A DNA stretch of 64,000 nucleotides from Enterococcus alishanensis (GCF_019218635.1 NZ_JAHUZB010000009.1:1-64000), one strand, 5' to 3'. Counted from the first letter of the stretch, positions 1 through 8,267 are shown. Numbers and translations are program-made. Notes: a model not told the origin generated them from the letters alone.

Positions 1-186
1 GCACAACTAACTAATTATGAGGCAGAAGAACTTATTGGTAAACAAGTAGTCTGCGTCTGCAGTTTTGCACCAATCAGAATTGGGGACGTTAAAAGTGAGA
101 TTAGAATACTAGGTAGTGATACAGATTCTGGCTGTATTTTATTAACTTCACTAAGTAAAGTAAAGAATGGTAGTAAGATTTTTTAA
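1..186 (+). CDS. CsaA-like tRNA-binding-domain protein, 3' part (cut by window edge)
   Basis: The reading frame is open from base 1 to a TAA at 184-186 and gives the last 61 residues of a CsaA/EMAPII OB-fold protein. It contains the family core 'AQLTNYEAEELIGKQVV' and the 'RIGDVKSEIRILG' strand. CsaA proteins are dimeric chaperone or tRNA-binding-like proteins. The segment is nearly identical to the complete copy at 21205-21528, differing only by a few silent or near-silent bases, and the downstream terminator is also shared. The 5' end lies outside the window. Confidence 0.85.
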   Translation, partial: AQLTNYEAEELIGKQVVCVCSFAPIRIGDVKSEIRILGSDTDSGCILLTSLSKVKNGSKIF

Positions 187-215
187 CCTCAACAATTTAA
201 AATAATATTACTAGA

Positions 216-250
216 TTACTGCTTGTCTTCTGACAGGCAGTTTTTTTTTT
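216..250 (+). terminator. Terminator of the partial csaA copy
   Basis: Stem CTGCTTGTC / GACAGGCAG with a TTCT loop, followed by a long T run. The same hairpin follows the second csaA at 21558-21594, so gene and terminator were duplicated together. Confidence 0.85.
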
Positions 251-262
251 CTTCGTTAATCT

Positions 263-303
263 ATTCCATCCATCCACTCAGTTATCTGCATCGTTTACGG
301 ATT
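263..303 (+). repeat. Array repeat, copy 1
   Basis: Member of the dispersed family described most fully at 14292-14332. It reads ATTCCATC, then CACTCAGTTAT, then CGTTTACGGAT. It sits directly after the csaA terminator. Confidence 0.6.
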
Positions 304-683
304 AAAACCAAGAATTTTGTTTTTTTATATTTTTTGAAATCATTGTTATATCTTCATTTATAGCTGATTATTCCGAAAAAAAATATTAAACTACTCGATT
401 TTTTTGCTATTTTTTTTATACTTAGACTAGCTTAATAATTTTTTTTAATGAATAATCATTACACCTCTATTTAAGCTAGTTTGATATTAGTTTTTCTTTA
501 TCTATCTTCACTTTTTACGATAGATAAACAATTTATTATTGTGGTTGAAATTGGTATTTTAATTATTGAATATGGCTATAAGTAGATACTTGTCACGTTT
601 TAAAATGTAGGTTCGATTCCTACCCTCCACATCAAATCTAACTAAGCGAAATACTATCTTTGTTATCAGAAAGGAGAAATAAA
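304..683. other. AT-rich spacer with a tRNA-like scar
   Basis: No open frame with a ribosome binding site is seen before the gene at 684. Imperfect inverted repeats such as AGACTAGCTTAA / TTTAAGCTAGTTT lie at about 426-482. The one recognisable item is the tRNA 3'-end-like segment at 606-634. Confidence 0.5.
606..634 (+). other. tRNA 3'-end-like fragment
   Basis: GTAGG-TTCGATT-CCTAC forms a perfect 5-bp T stem with a canonical 7-nt TTCGATT loop. It is followed by CCTCCAC, a plausible 3' acceptor strand, and an A discriminator. No matching D arm, anticodon arm or full 5' acceptor (GTGGAGG) lies upstream; only GTGG occurs about 80 nt before. It looks like a tRNA gene tail of the kind left at attachment sites of integrative elements. 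It could also be a decayed tRNA pseudogene. Confidence 0.5.
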
Positions 684-935
684 ATGTTTTTAATATTCTT
701 AGTTTTATTTACCACAAGTTTTTTAGCATTTACAACCTATGACAGCTATCCTGCAAAATATCAAAAAGTATCTCTATTCTTTTCATTTGCTTTTCTTGTC
801 CTATTTTTATACTTTTTACCAATCACACATATACGAAGCTCCTTGTCTTTCTTTGAAAATTCTGCTGCAAAAAGGGAGCAAATGATTCAATACATAAGGA
901 ATCCACATAGTATTCTAATTCATACATTCAAGTAA
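684..935 (+). CDS. Small two-helix membrane protein, paralogue of 1237-1488
   Basis: 83 residues. The ATG at 684 is chosen over an upstream TTG because GAAAGGAGA ends 7 bases before it. The first helix is about residues 1-18 (MFLIFLVLFTTSFLAF), then a short loop with 'YPAKYQKVS', then a second helix about 28-48, and a basic tail. The downstream gene at 1237 has the same length, the same two-helix layout and a related 'KYYKIS' loop, so the two are probably diverged duplicates. No known family is recognised; function unknown. Confidence 0.65.
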   Translation: MFLIFLVLFTTSFLAFTTYDSYPAKYQKVSLFFSFAFLVLFLYFLPITHIRSSLSFFENSAAKREQMIQYIRNPHSILIHTFK

Positions 936-1163
936 TTTTTTATTTACTGAGCCATCACCTTTTTAATTTTTTCAACATCTTTCTAACGTCTACAATATGT
1001 TTCATTAGTAGAGTCTAATTCATTTTATTTCTAGTGCAATGAATTTTTGAATTCCTTTATTATCAGGCTTTATATCGACTTTTAACTTATCTTATAACAA
1101 CATTACTAGTATTATATTAACCAGCATTTTATAGTATCTCTAAACCAAAAAGGAGATGATATT

Positions 1164-1217
1164 ATGTTATTAGCAACAATTTTACTTGTTAAAATGGTAC
1201 ACATGTTTAAATTCTAA
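1164..1217 (+). CDS. Possible 17-residue peptide ORF
   Basis: ATG with an excellent ribosome binding site (AAAAAGGAGATGATATT) opens a 17-codon frame with a hydrophobic start (MLLATILLVKMV). It lies 20 bases before the gene at 1237. It could be a leader peptide or the stub of a deleted gene. The evidence is only the ribosome binding site and the frame. Confidence 0.3.
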   Translation: MLLATILLVKMVHMFKF

Positions 1218-1236
1218 TGAAAGGTGGGGATAGATC

Positions 1237-1488
1237 ATGAAATTAATTTTTTTAAGTTTTTTAGTAATCAGCTTTTTAGTTGGCTTTTTGGGGACTTGGT
1301 ACTTTAGTGAGAGAGATGGCAAATACTATAAAATTTCTCTTGTAACTGCTGGGGCTTCGCTTATACTTTTTTGTGCCTTCTTTCCAACAGATAAAGTGAT
1401 TGATCACATGAGTACAATTGACACATCTGATTCTGTAGTTAAAACAGATGTTTATACAACACGAAAAATTTCACACAAAAATTTTTAA
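1237..1488 (+). CDS. Small two-helix membrane protein, paralogue of 684-935
   Basis: 83 residues with ribosome binding site AAAGGTGGGG upstream of ATG. Two predicted membrane helices (about residues 1-20 and 33-50) flank a loop containing 'SERDGKYYKIS'. A polar C-terminal tail follows. It is similar in size and topology to the gene at 684. Family not recognised. Confidence 0.65.
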   Translation: MKLIFLSFLVISFLVGFLGTWYFSERDGKYYKISLVTAGASLILFCAFFPTDKVIDHMSTIDTSDSVVKTDVYTTRKISHKNF

Positions 1489-1555
1489 CAAATTTTATAG
1501 AATTTAAATTAATTCGAGAGGAAATCCATTTGATACATTTAAATCATTCAAAATG

Positions 1556-1597
1556 AAAGCATCTATACTAATTCAAATAGTAGGTGCTTTTTTCTTT
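1556..1597 (+). terminator. Rho-independent terminator
   Basis: Imperfect stem AGCATCTATACTA / ATAGTAGGTGCT followed by TTTTTT. It ends the transcript carrying the gene at 1237. Confidence 0.75.
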
Positions 1598-2231
1598 TCT
1601 ACAATAATTTCTACTTAACGACACTTTTATTTTCATGTTAGTAGGTTAGAAAATAAAAAAAACTTCCCACCTGTAGGAATAATCTCTTGTCCCAAGTATG
1701 AGGCGCTCTTCTATATATTTTTCCTATCTCTGAAAATATCTCATGCCTCCCTGAAGTAACTAGCCATCACTCAGATCACTGCCAATTCTATATATAAACA
1801 GCCAGCCTTTCAACATATCTTTACTTAAGAGTATCTGTGATTTTCTGGATGTAAAACAAGTAAATACATAGTAAATACAACGTTAGGTTTAGTTAGGTTT
1901 TATTCACCAAAAATGAGTCTATTAAACTCTGATTTAGCAGACTGATTAGTTCTCTCAATCTTAGGCTAAAAAAATAACTCTCGCCATTTAGTATGGTAAA
2001 GCTCGTTTCTTCTTTTAAGTCTATGAAATTTGCCGTTAATTAGCGGACAAGTTGTTCATCATTACCATTTTTCATATTGAAGCGCTCAGAATTCCCACAA
2101 TCCAGTCTTCAATCACTCTATCTCCATGATATAATAAAGGTAGGAAAATCTTCTTTTTATGAAGGAGGAATTGTTATGGGAACATGGATTGTACCGACTA
2201 TTCGCTAGTTTAAGAATAGGAGGGTAAAAAA
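1598..2231. other. Intergenic stretch with promoter and a short ORF stub
   Basis: 1598-2100 shows no recognisable gene in any frame. A candidate promoter lies near 2108-2135 (TTCAAT, 16 bp, TATAAT). It is followed by AAGGAGG and an ATG at 2176 opening only ten codons (to 2208) before the hydrolase at 2232. The stub may be a leader peptide or the start of a deleted gene. GTCTATTAAACTCTGATTTAGCAG at about 1915 resembles a motif near 3096. Confidence 0.4.
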
Positions 2232-2981
2232 ATGAGTTTCTTTAATTATCAAGGCAAAAAGATTTATTACACAATTATCGGTGAAGGTGAACCGCTAGTA
2301 TTTTTGCATGGCAATACTTCTTCGTCAAAATTATTTGAGCCACTGCTTCCTCTGTATAAAGGTAATCAGGTAATTCTTATCGATTTTTTAGGTTATGGTC
2401 AATCGGATCGTGTCGAAAGTTTTCCAACTGAATTATGGAAAGATGAAGCGCAGCAAGTAATCAGTTTGTTAGACTTCTGTCAACTCCCTCCAGTGAACTT
2501 ACTCGGTACGAGTGGCGGTGCTTGGGTGGCTTTAAATGTTGCCTTAACTCGCAGTGATTTAGTTGCCAAAGTAGTTGCAGATAGTTTCGATGGTCGTACG
2601 TTACACTCAGGCTTTCGTGAAAGCTTGGTCACTGAACGAACTATGGTTACAGCGAATCCTGAGACAAGGATTTTTTATGAATGGTGTATTGGTAAGGATT
2701 GGGAGCAAGTTGTTGCGCGTGATACTGACTCGCTACTGCGCTTAATTGATGCTAGAAGCGAACTTTTTTCAAAACCTTTGGAAACCCTCGAAGTTCCATT
2801 ACTATTACTTGGCTCTAAAGAGGATCCGCTGTTGCGTAAAGATTTAGAAACAGAATATCAAGCAATCACTAAAGCCTGCAAAAATTCGATCTGCCACCTA
2901 TTTGAACACGGTGGTCATCCTGCGATAGGTACAAATGCACAAGCAGCAGCAAAAGTGATTACTTGTTTCATAGAGTCATAA
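2232..2981 (+). CDS. Alpha/beta hydrolase
   Basis: 249 residues; ATG preceded by AGGAGGGT. Oxyanion-hole motif 'LHGNTSSS' is near residue 25. The nucleophile elbow 'GTSGGA' has Ser94. The late strand 'LLLLGSKEDPLL' supplies the acidic residue and 'HGGHPAIG' near residue 230 supplies the catalytic His. Length and order fit a soluble cytosolic esterase/lipase of the general alpha/beta hydrolase family. The substrate cannot be read from the sequence. It is a single-gene unit closed by the terminator at 3004. Confidence 0.9.
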   Translation: MSFFNYQGKKIYYTIIGEGEPLVFLHGNTSSSKLFEPLLPLYKGNQVILIDFLGYGQSDRVESFPTELWKDEAQQVISLLDFCQLPPVNLLGTSGGAWVALNVALTRSDLVAKVVADSFDGRTLHSGFRESLVTERTMVTANPETRIFYEWCIGKDWEQVVARDTDSLLRLIDARSELFSKPLETLEVPLLLLGSKEDPLLRKDLETEYQAITKACKNSICHLFEHGGHPAIGTNAQAAAKVITCFIES

Positions 2982-3003
2982 GACCGTCCTACAAATTAAA
3001 GTT

Positions 3004-3048
3004 TAAAAAGAGGGTAACTTCTATTCTTGAAGATTACCCTCTTTTTTT
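3004..3048 (+). terminator. Terminator of the hydrolase gene
   Basis: AAAGAGGGTAACTTC / GAAGATTACCCTCTTT stem with a TATTCTT loop and a T run. Confidence 0.9.
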
Positions 3049-3414
3049 GACCCAATAGTATACCTACTTTAATTTGATCTTCAAAAAAATATAATAGTCC
3101 ACTAAACTCTGAGATAGCGGACAACCTTACAAAAATCAAAATAGAATCAATTGAATTTATGAATCATAATAAACAATTAGAACTTTTTTAATACTGTAAG
3201 TTTGTCATCTTGTATTCGATAGTTTTCTTTATAGCCGACGTTAACAGAAAAACCGCCAACTTATTTTAGTTAGCGGTTTTTGTCTATATATTTTTCTGAG
3301 TATTTTCTATACTCTCTTGTTTCAACTACTGATTCGAATCTTTTTTCATAATGACTTTTACCATTGTATAAAGCAACACTTTTTATTTCGTGCGATTGCT
3401 CTGCTGTCACCATC
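3049..3414. other. Gene-free spacer with a bidirectional hairpin
   Basis: No gene is seen. A strong hairpin (AAAAACCGCCAAC / GTTAGCGGTTTTT, 3254-3286) has A and T runs on its two sides and could terminate from either direction. It is preceded by ATAGCCGACGTTAACAG, a fragment resembling the array repeat. Confidence 0.55.
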
Positions 3415-3882
3415 TTATTTCTTGAGCATTCGCTCTATTCTCCCTTTTTTCATAAAGGTTTTTTCTGCAAGTTGATCTACGGTTAATCCCTCTGCGTGTA
3501 GGCGTTTCATCATTACAGCCAAATCTTCGCCCACTTCAATTATGTGCTTGTCTGGATCATAAAAACGGATCACATTTTGGCCCCAGGGCATGGTAGATGC
3601 TTCGCCAATGATAGATACATTCATTGCATTCAACTTTTTCATGAAGCCATCAAAATCTTCTTCTTCAAAATACAACTCCACAACGTTTCCCTGATAATTA
3701 AAAAAACTTGCATCGCATTTGGTGAATTGCATCCATGAGCTTTCGGTCTGTGCCGAAATCCCACCGGTGAATGTGACGTTTTCGCCAAGGTCAGAGATAA
3801 CCCGTACACCTAAAATAGCTGTATAAAACTCCTTGGTTCTCTCAATATCCTTTACAACAAGCATTGTTCCTCTGTATTTCAT
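3415..3882 (-). CDS. VOC (glyoxalase/bleomycin-resistance fold) protein
   Basis: 155 residues. The start at 'MKYRGTMLVVKDIERTKEFY' is chosen because GAGGAG precedes it; an earlier in-frame ATG has no ribosome binding site. Two beta-alpha-beta-beta-beta modules are visible: 'TMLVVKDIERTKEFYTAILG' at the start, and 'NVVELYFEEEDFDGFMKKL' then 'VIRFYDPDKHIIEVGE' later. The His/Glu pair of the last strand matches the metal-ligand positions of the fold. A C-terminal extension of about 30 residues ('GLTVDQLAEKTFMKKGRIERML') looks helix-turn-helix-like. Substrate unknown. Confidence 0.85.
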   Translation of the reverse strand: MKYRGTMLVVKDIERTKEFYTAILGVRVISDLGENVTFTGGISAQTESSWMQFTKCDASFFNYQGNVVELYFEEEDFDGFMKKLNAMNVSIIGEASTMPWGQNVIRFYDPDKHIIEVGEDLAVMMKRLHAEGLTVDQLAEKTFMKKGRIERMLKK

Positions 3883-3924
3883 AGTACACACTCCTCGTAA
3901 TATATATTTTGAAACGACTTTCAT

Positions 3925-4269
3925 CGTTTCAATTCCCCTTATGGGTCATTCCTTATTAAATAACTTTTAGTGCTTAGGTATTGGCCTTTATTCCTGAATA
4001 ATAGACTTATGGAATGGTCTATCGGAACACTGCTATCTACTTCTGTAGTTTGACTACAACTGGAAGCCTGCATCCCGACCAGTTGGTTATCATGCCCCAA
4101 ACCCATTAGCTGTACCGTTTATTTTTTTTAATATTTCTAGTAGGAAATAGCGTGGCTTTTAAAAAATGAACTGCAGAGTACTATTAAGCGAGACTGCGGT
4201 TATCCAATAGGTTTCAGGGACAAACTTCAATAGCTAAGTATTCCAAATAAATATGAAAGGAGGCCCTCC
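3925..4269. other. Probable left-end noncoding region of an IS110 relic
   Basis: No gene. The stretch directly precedes the IS110 transposase start at 4270. In IS110-family elements the noncoding end flanking the transposase gene carries the bridge RNA, so this may be its remains. I infer this only from position. Confidence 0.35.
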
Positions 4270-4425
4270 ATGAAATTATTTGTCGGTTTAGATGTTAGTT
4301 CTCAAAAATTAGATACTTGTTTTCTGCTGGATTCAAAAGAAATCCTGTTTGAAAGATCCCTCAGTAATGATTTAATCGGTGCTAGTGAAATCAAACAAAA
4401 GATTATTGAATACCATGAAACCTAG
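4270..4425 (+). pseudogene. IS110-family transposase, N-terminal fragment
   Basis: After AAAGGAGGCC an ATG opens 'MKLFVGLDVSSQKLDTCFLL', the DEDD-type N-terminal motif of IS110 transposases with its first catalytic Asp. The frame stops at 4423. Similarity seems to continue in other frames ('GFNRIVI' just after), so it is frameshifted and cut. A normal transposase is about 400 residues; only about 51 remain here. A C-terminal IS110 fragment lies at 15842-16135. Confidence 0.8.
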
Positions 4426-4590
4426 GGTTTTAATCGAATCGTCATATAGGCTTTCAAATAATTTTTATCAGATTTTTAATCAATGATATTTCCCATCTCA
4501 AAATCCTCTTTATCGATTATTTAATTAAAAGTATATCATAAAAATTTTTGCTAACTAATATCAGTTTTCAAAGAGCTATATCTTTACTAG

Positions 4591-4620
4591 TTTTTTTGTA
4601 AAGGGCTGAGTTAATCTACC
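4591..4620 (+). repeat. Array repeat, diverged copy
   Basis: TTTTGTAAAGGGCTGAGTTAATCT matches the GACTSAGYTA core of the family, in the same orientation as most other copies. Confidence 0.35.
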
Positions 4621-4646
4621 ACTTTTTTATTTATAACAAATAAAAA

Positions 4647-4677
4647 ACTACCAACAGATTCAATAAGTTGGTAGTCA
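4647..4677 (-). terminator. Terminator of the AraC-DUF3788 transcript
   Basis: ACTACCAAC / GTTGGTAGT stem. On the minus strand it is followed by TTTTTTATTT, downstream of the stop at 4740. Confidence 0.85.
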
Positions 4678-4739
4678 AAGAATTTTTATTAGTTTGAGTA
4701 ATGGTTTCGGTGGATTGAACAAAAAAATTTTCACTTGGA

Positions 4740-5153
4740 CTATTTAGCATTCTTTTTATATTCAATCAATTGATAGACATCTAGCAAATCATTTTCATTA
4801 TAAATATCGATTTTAAGTGTCGTAAACTGATTGCCACTGATTGAAGCATTGGAAAATGCCTCTTTTAATTCGTCTGATATGTTGAGATCAAAAACTCCTT
4901 GTTTATTTTTTTCATTAAAATGAGCAGCGATCGTGAAAAAGCCCACCTCAGGTTGCCCCCAGAATATTGTTTTTCTTTTTCGAGTGGCCTTTGCAAGCCA
5001 ACCACCATCTTTATAAAAACGCCATTCTAGGTTAATTTCAAAAGCTGGTAGTTTTTCTATGAGTAGCTTATACGCTGAAAAACTATCGCCCAAAACAACA
5101 CTTAGATTTTCATCAATTGGCTTTATATTTTTGTCCTTTTTAAAATCTACCAT
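4740..5153 (-). CDS. DUF3788 family protein
   Basis: 137 residues. GAAGGAGG precedes its ATG, and the ATG overlaps the TAG of the upstream effector-domain ORF (ATGGTAG), so the two are translationally coupled. Features typical of DUF3788 are 'LEWRFYKDGGWLAKATRKRKTIFWG' split around a Trp/Gly-rich turn, and 'GFFTIAAHF'. The family is small and cytosolic and often sits beside AraC/GyrI-type regulators, as here. The biochemical role is unknown. Confidence 0.8.
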   Translation of the reverse strand: MVDFKKDKNIKPIDENLSVVLGDSFSAYKLLIEKLPAFEINLEWRFYKDGGWLAKATRKRKTIFWGQPEVGFFTIAAHFNEKNKQGVFDLNISDELKEAFSNASISGNQFTTLKIDIYNENDLLDVYQLIEYKKNAK

Positions 5154-5494
5154 AATCTGCCTCCTTCATTCTTATTTTTTATAGGCACCCAGTATTCAAG
5201 AATCTTTCCCATCGCGCCATCTTCAGCATGTACTGAAATATCTGGACCGCAATCATATTCATATCCGCTTGTTGGCAACCATTCTGAAATCACTCGTTTC
5301 CCCAAATTTTGTGTTTCTTCAATTGTCTTTCCAGCGTATGAAAAAATTGCCCAAGTATATGCATCCACTACATACTCCTCTAAAGATTCCATTAAAGGTT
5401 CCTCTGTTGGAACTGAAATTAAATAGCGCCAACGTTCAACATTTTCATCAGGAATCATCACTTCGAACAATCCTAATTGGTCGTTGCCTGCCAT
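5147..5494 (-). pseudogene. GyrI-like effector-binding half of a frameshifted AraC regulator
   Basis: 115 residues of a GyrI/SOUL-like ligand-binding domain ('LGLFEVMIPDENVERWRYLI' ... 'YDCGPDISVHAEDGAMGKILEYWVPI'). It lacks its own ribosome binding site and overlaps the AraC half in another frame. One extra A in the seven-A tract at 5494-5500 (minus strand) would fuse the halves as '...HQLKKMAGNDQLG...', giving the normal length of about 290 residues. This is either a recent inactivating frameshift, a slippage or phase-variable tract, or a sequencing error. Confidence 0.75.
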
Positions 5495-6021
5495 TTTTTT
5501 AGTTGATGGATTGTTCCATTGTTCTCAGCTGCTTCCCAGATTTTTTCAACTGGCTCAACCATTCCTTCAAAATCTCCATAAAGTGATATAGAGACGCCTA
5601 TCACTCGAAAAGATTCCTTTGTCTCAATTCTAAAATCGAGACTCTCTGCCCCTTTTATCTCCATTTTAAAACTGATAGGTGAGTAGGATTTTATCAATGC
5701 ACCATCTAGTTTAGCACTTGAAGGTGATAGCCCATGAACACTTTGAAACGCTCGATTAAAAGCAGTCGGCGAGTGATAACCGTATTTTAATGCAACATCT
5801 ATGATTTTCATATCACTCTTTTTTAAATCCGCAACTGCTAAAGACATTCTTCTACGTCGAATATATTCTGATAAAGGAATTCCTGTCATATAAATGAACA
5901 TTCTTTGAAAATGATACGTCGAGCAGTCTGCTACTTTAGCAATATTTTCAATATTCAATGCATCTGTAATGTGTTCTTCAATGTAGATAATAGCAGCATT
6001 CATTTTTTCTATCCAATCCAT
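5473..6021 (-). pseudogene. AraC-family DNA-binding half of the frameshifted regulator
   Basis: 182 residues. The start at 'MDWIEKMNAAIIYIEEH' is preferred because TTGGAG sits about 9 bases before it. Residues 1-110 form the two AraC helix-turn-helices ('IENIAKVADCSTYHFQRMF' and 'IIDVALKYGYHSPTAFNRAF'). The linker enters the GyrI-like domain ('SFRVIGVSISLYGDFEGMV') but the frame ends early at 'KKWQATTN' because of the A-tract shift. In intact homologues the effector domain follows in frame. Confidence 0.8.
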
Positions 6022-6251
6022 TTTTACCATCTCCAATATAGTTTAGATACTTTATTTTAAAATAAAAAGACGGTCTCTTCCTCTCTTTTTACACAATATT
6101 TAGAGAGTATGTAAATAAACACCTATCCTAAATCGGGAAATAGTTTTCAGCAATGGCGTACATCCTGAGTTAGCAGCTTGACTGATGACCTTCACTTAAT
6201 TGAATAAAGGTTAGATAAAAATTTGAAATTTTACTTTCCATTTTTATTACA

Positions 6252-6347
6252 ATGAAATACAAGAAAGCGAGTTGATTATTATGGCTAGAAGATAATAAAC
6301 CAACCCTTCCTATGAACGAAATACTAAAAGAATTTGGTAACATGTGA
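6252..6347 (+). pseudogene. RelB/StbD-type antitoxin, C-terminal remnant
   Basis: The frame reads 'LLWLEDNKPTLPMNEILKEF' and ends 'GNM' with a TGA that overlaps the toxin ATG (TGATG). This is the usual layout of RelBE-type pairs. A TGA at 6273 and the missing DNA-binding N-terminus show it is dead. The C-terminal toxin-wrapping segment is the part retained. Confidence 0.65.
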
Positions 6348-6613
6348 TGGTTTACCATTTAGAATTTAGTAAAGACGTGCAAAAACAACTTCGAAAAATG
6401 GATAAACATCAAGCCATTTTAATCGTTCGATAGTTATACAAGAATGTCGATGGCATAACTGACCCAAGACAACAAGGGAAAGCATTAACTGGTAACTTAG
6501 GTTCTTATTGGCGATATCATATTGGAAATTATCCTGCAATCGTTGAAATTGAAGATGATCCCATAGTGATTACAGCAATTCAGGTTGGTCACAGAAGAAA
6601 TATTTATGTTTGA
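6347..6613 (+). pseudogene. RelE/ParE-family toxin with a premature stop
   Basis: 88 codons from 'MVYHLEFSKDVQKQLRKMDK' to 'VITAIQVGHRRNIYV', the RelE-type mRNA interferase fold and length. Codon 29 is TAG (6431-6433); otherwise the frame is intact, including the C-terminal 'VGHRRNIY' active-site region. Loss of toxin activity would have allowed the antitoxin to decay. Confidence 0.8.
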
Positions 6614-6702
6614 GTCCTTTAAGTCAGTCGTTTACAGACTTTTTAGTTTTTATTTCCAATAATTCTCATTAAAATGTATAATATTTTCCGGAGGTGAGTA
6701 TT

Positions 6703-7221
6703 ATGGAAAAAAGATCAGGTTTTATTTGGGCACCATTTCTTTTGGGAATTATCTTTATTTTCGTTTCCTTAGTTACATTTCGTGACCCAGAAAGTAGTTT
6801 GTTAGCAATTGTTTATGTGTTTGCTTTCTCTGCAATTTTTAAAGGTGTCTTTGAACTATTCTTTAGACGTAGTTTGAACGAATCTGCTGGACAACACTCA
6901 ACATTGCTAATCGTATTAGGAATATTTGATATAATAATCGGAGTATTTCTTTTATTCAACATTTCAGCGGGCTTAATTGCACTACCTTTTGTGTTTGCAA
7001 TTTGGTTTATCGTTGATTCTATTGTCGCATTAGCTACATCAGGTATCTATAAAGTTGCAAGTACTGGTTATTATTGGTTTAACGTTATTGTTAATATCAT
7101 CGGAATTATTTTAGGAATAATGTTGATATTTAATCCTATATCTTCTGCATTAACACTTGCATTTCTAGTTGGTTTTTACTTCATGATGATGGGTATTACA
7201 CTTATAGTTTACGCATTTTAA
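6703..7221 (+). CDS. HdeD/DUF308 family membrane protein
   Basis: 172 residues. ATG at 6703 is chosen over an upstream GTG because CGGAGG lies 8 bases before it. A TATAAT box is at about 6679. Six hydrophobic segments run in the paired pattern of HdeD ('IWAPFLLGIIFIFVSLVTF', 'LIVLGIFDIIIGVFLLFN', 'FNVIVNIIGIILGIMLIFN'), with short loops. HdeD-type proteins are integral membrane proteins, linked to acid resistance in enterobacteria; the role in Firmicutes is not established. It is a single-gene unit with its own terminator. Confidence 0.85.
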   Translation: MEKRSGFIWAPFLLGIIFIFVSLVTFRDPESSLLAIVYVFAFSAIFKGVFELFFRRSLNESAGQHSTLLIVLGIFDIIIGVFLLFNISAGLIALPFVFAIWFIVDSIVALATSGIYKVASTGYYWFNVIVNIIGIILGIMLIFNPISSALTLAFLVGFYFMMMGITLIVYAF

Positions 7222-7222
7222 T

Positions 7223-7254
7223 TGATAGAGGCTTTTTAGCCTCTATTTTTTTTC
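7223..7254 (+). terminator. Terminator of the HdeD-like gene
   Basis: TAGAGGC / GCCTCTA stem with loop TTTTTA, followed by eight T. Confidence 0.85.
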
Positions 7255-7371
7255 GCAATATGTTTCTTTTGCTGACTATTCCTTCCTATATAACTAACTA
7301 CGACCTAAGTACTATATCTATTTTTCTTGAATAGTTTATATTTATATAAAAATGAAAGAAGATAGATTAAT

Positions 7372-7941
7372 TTGAACATTCTTATAATTTACGCTCATCC
7401 CAATGCTGAAAGTTTTAACTACACAATACTTAATACATTAAAAAATAGTATTTCATCACAAAACAACACCAAAATTCTTGATTTAAATAAAGAAAATTTT
7501 GATCCCGTTCTACGTTTCGATAAAGAAAACAAAAGAAGAGATTTAAAAGACGACCCTGCCACTCTAGAACTTCGTTCCCAGTTGACATGGGCTGATCACT
7601 TAATTTTTATTTTTCCAATTTGGTGGGGAGGAATGCCTGCGATACTTAAGGGTTATATTGATAGAGTTTTTGCAAAAGGATTCGCTTACGAATACAAAGG
7701 CACATTACCCGTAGGACTACTTCCTGGGAAGACTGCAGCAATTATAACAACCCATGATACTCCAGGATTTTATGCCAATTTTTTCCAGCAAGATTATGGT
7801 AAAGTTTTGAAAAAACAAGTCTTAAAAATGTGTGGCATTAAGACTAATACTTTTATCGTCTTTCCTTTTACACGTAATTCTAATCAACAAAAAAGAAATA
7901 CTTTTTTGTCTAAGATTTCTGCTTACGCAAACAATCTTTAA
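7372..7941 (+). CDS. NAD(P)H-dependent quinone/flavin oxidoreductase (flavodoxin fold)
   Basis: 189 residues starting at TTG 7372; the nearby ATG at 7352 is out of frame, and the ribosome binding site is weak (AAAGAAG). The N-terminal 'ILIIYAHPNAESFNYTILNT' is the FMN-phosphate loop. 'FPIWWGGMPAILKGYIDRVF' (about residues 82-101) and 'GFAYEY' are signatures of the NQO1/MdaB/KefF-type family. It probably reduces quinones or electrophiles in the cytosol using FMN or FAD. Confidence 0.88.
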   Translation: MNILIIYAHPNAESFNYTILNTLKNSISSQNNTKILDLNKENFDPVLRFDKENKRRDLKDDPATLELRSQLTWADHLIFIFPIWWGGMPAILKGYIDRVFAKGFAYEYKGTLPVGLLPGKTAAIITTHDTPGFYANFFQQDYGKVLKKQVLKMCGIKTNTFIVFPFTRNSNQQKRNTFLSKISAYANNL

Positions 7942-8011
7942 ATTTCTTTCATAATATAATTAGTAATGTTTGAATACCACTTCAATAATTCAGAAACTTA
8001 CTATTATCATG

Positions 8012-8047
8012 CTGATAGCAGAAAAATAGCTTTTTCTGCTATCTCTT
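8012..8047 (+). terminator. Terminator of the oxidoreductase gene
   Basis: GATAGCAGAAA / TTTCTGCTATC stem. It is the first good hairpin after the stop at 7941, though the T run is short. Confidence 0.6.
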
Positions 8048-8149
8048 CCATTAATGGACTATGACAATATCACACCAACTTGTTTAACTGAACACAGCGC
8101 AAGTCGTTTATCCTTTAAAATAAGTACATCATTCAATTTTATTAAAGAA

Positions 8150-8191
8150 AAAAACAATCCTTCAAAATAATTTGATGGATTGTTTTTTGCT
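8150..8191. terminator. Convergent bidirectional terminator
   Basis: AAACAATCCTTCAAA / TTTGATGGATTGTTT stem with A and T runs on both sides. It lies between the + strand oxidoreductase and the minus-strand hydrolase operon. Confidence 0.75.
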
Positions 8192-8267
8192 TGCTAATAT
8201 CCGTATTTTACTAAATAGACCTAATTATCTTTTTTAGTGGGTACATTATTTCAGATATGAATAGAAA

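Noticed and set aside
541-634. Complete tRNA gene ending with the T-arm at 606-634
   Set aside because: Only GTGG of the 5' acceptor pairs, and no anticodon or D stem can be drawn in the 91-nt span; called a fragment instead.
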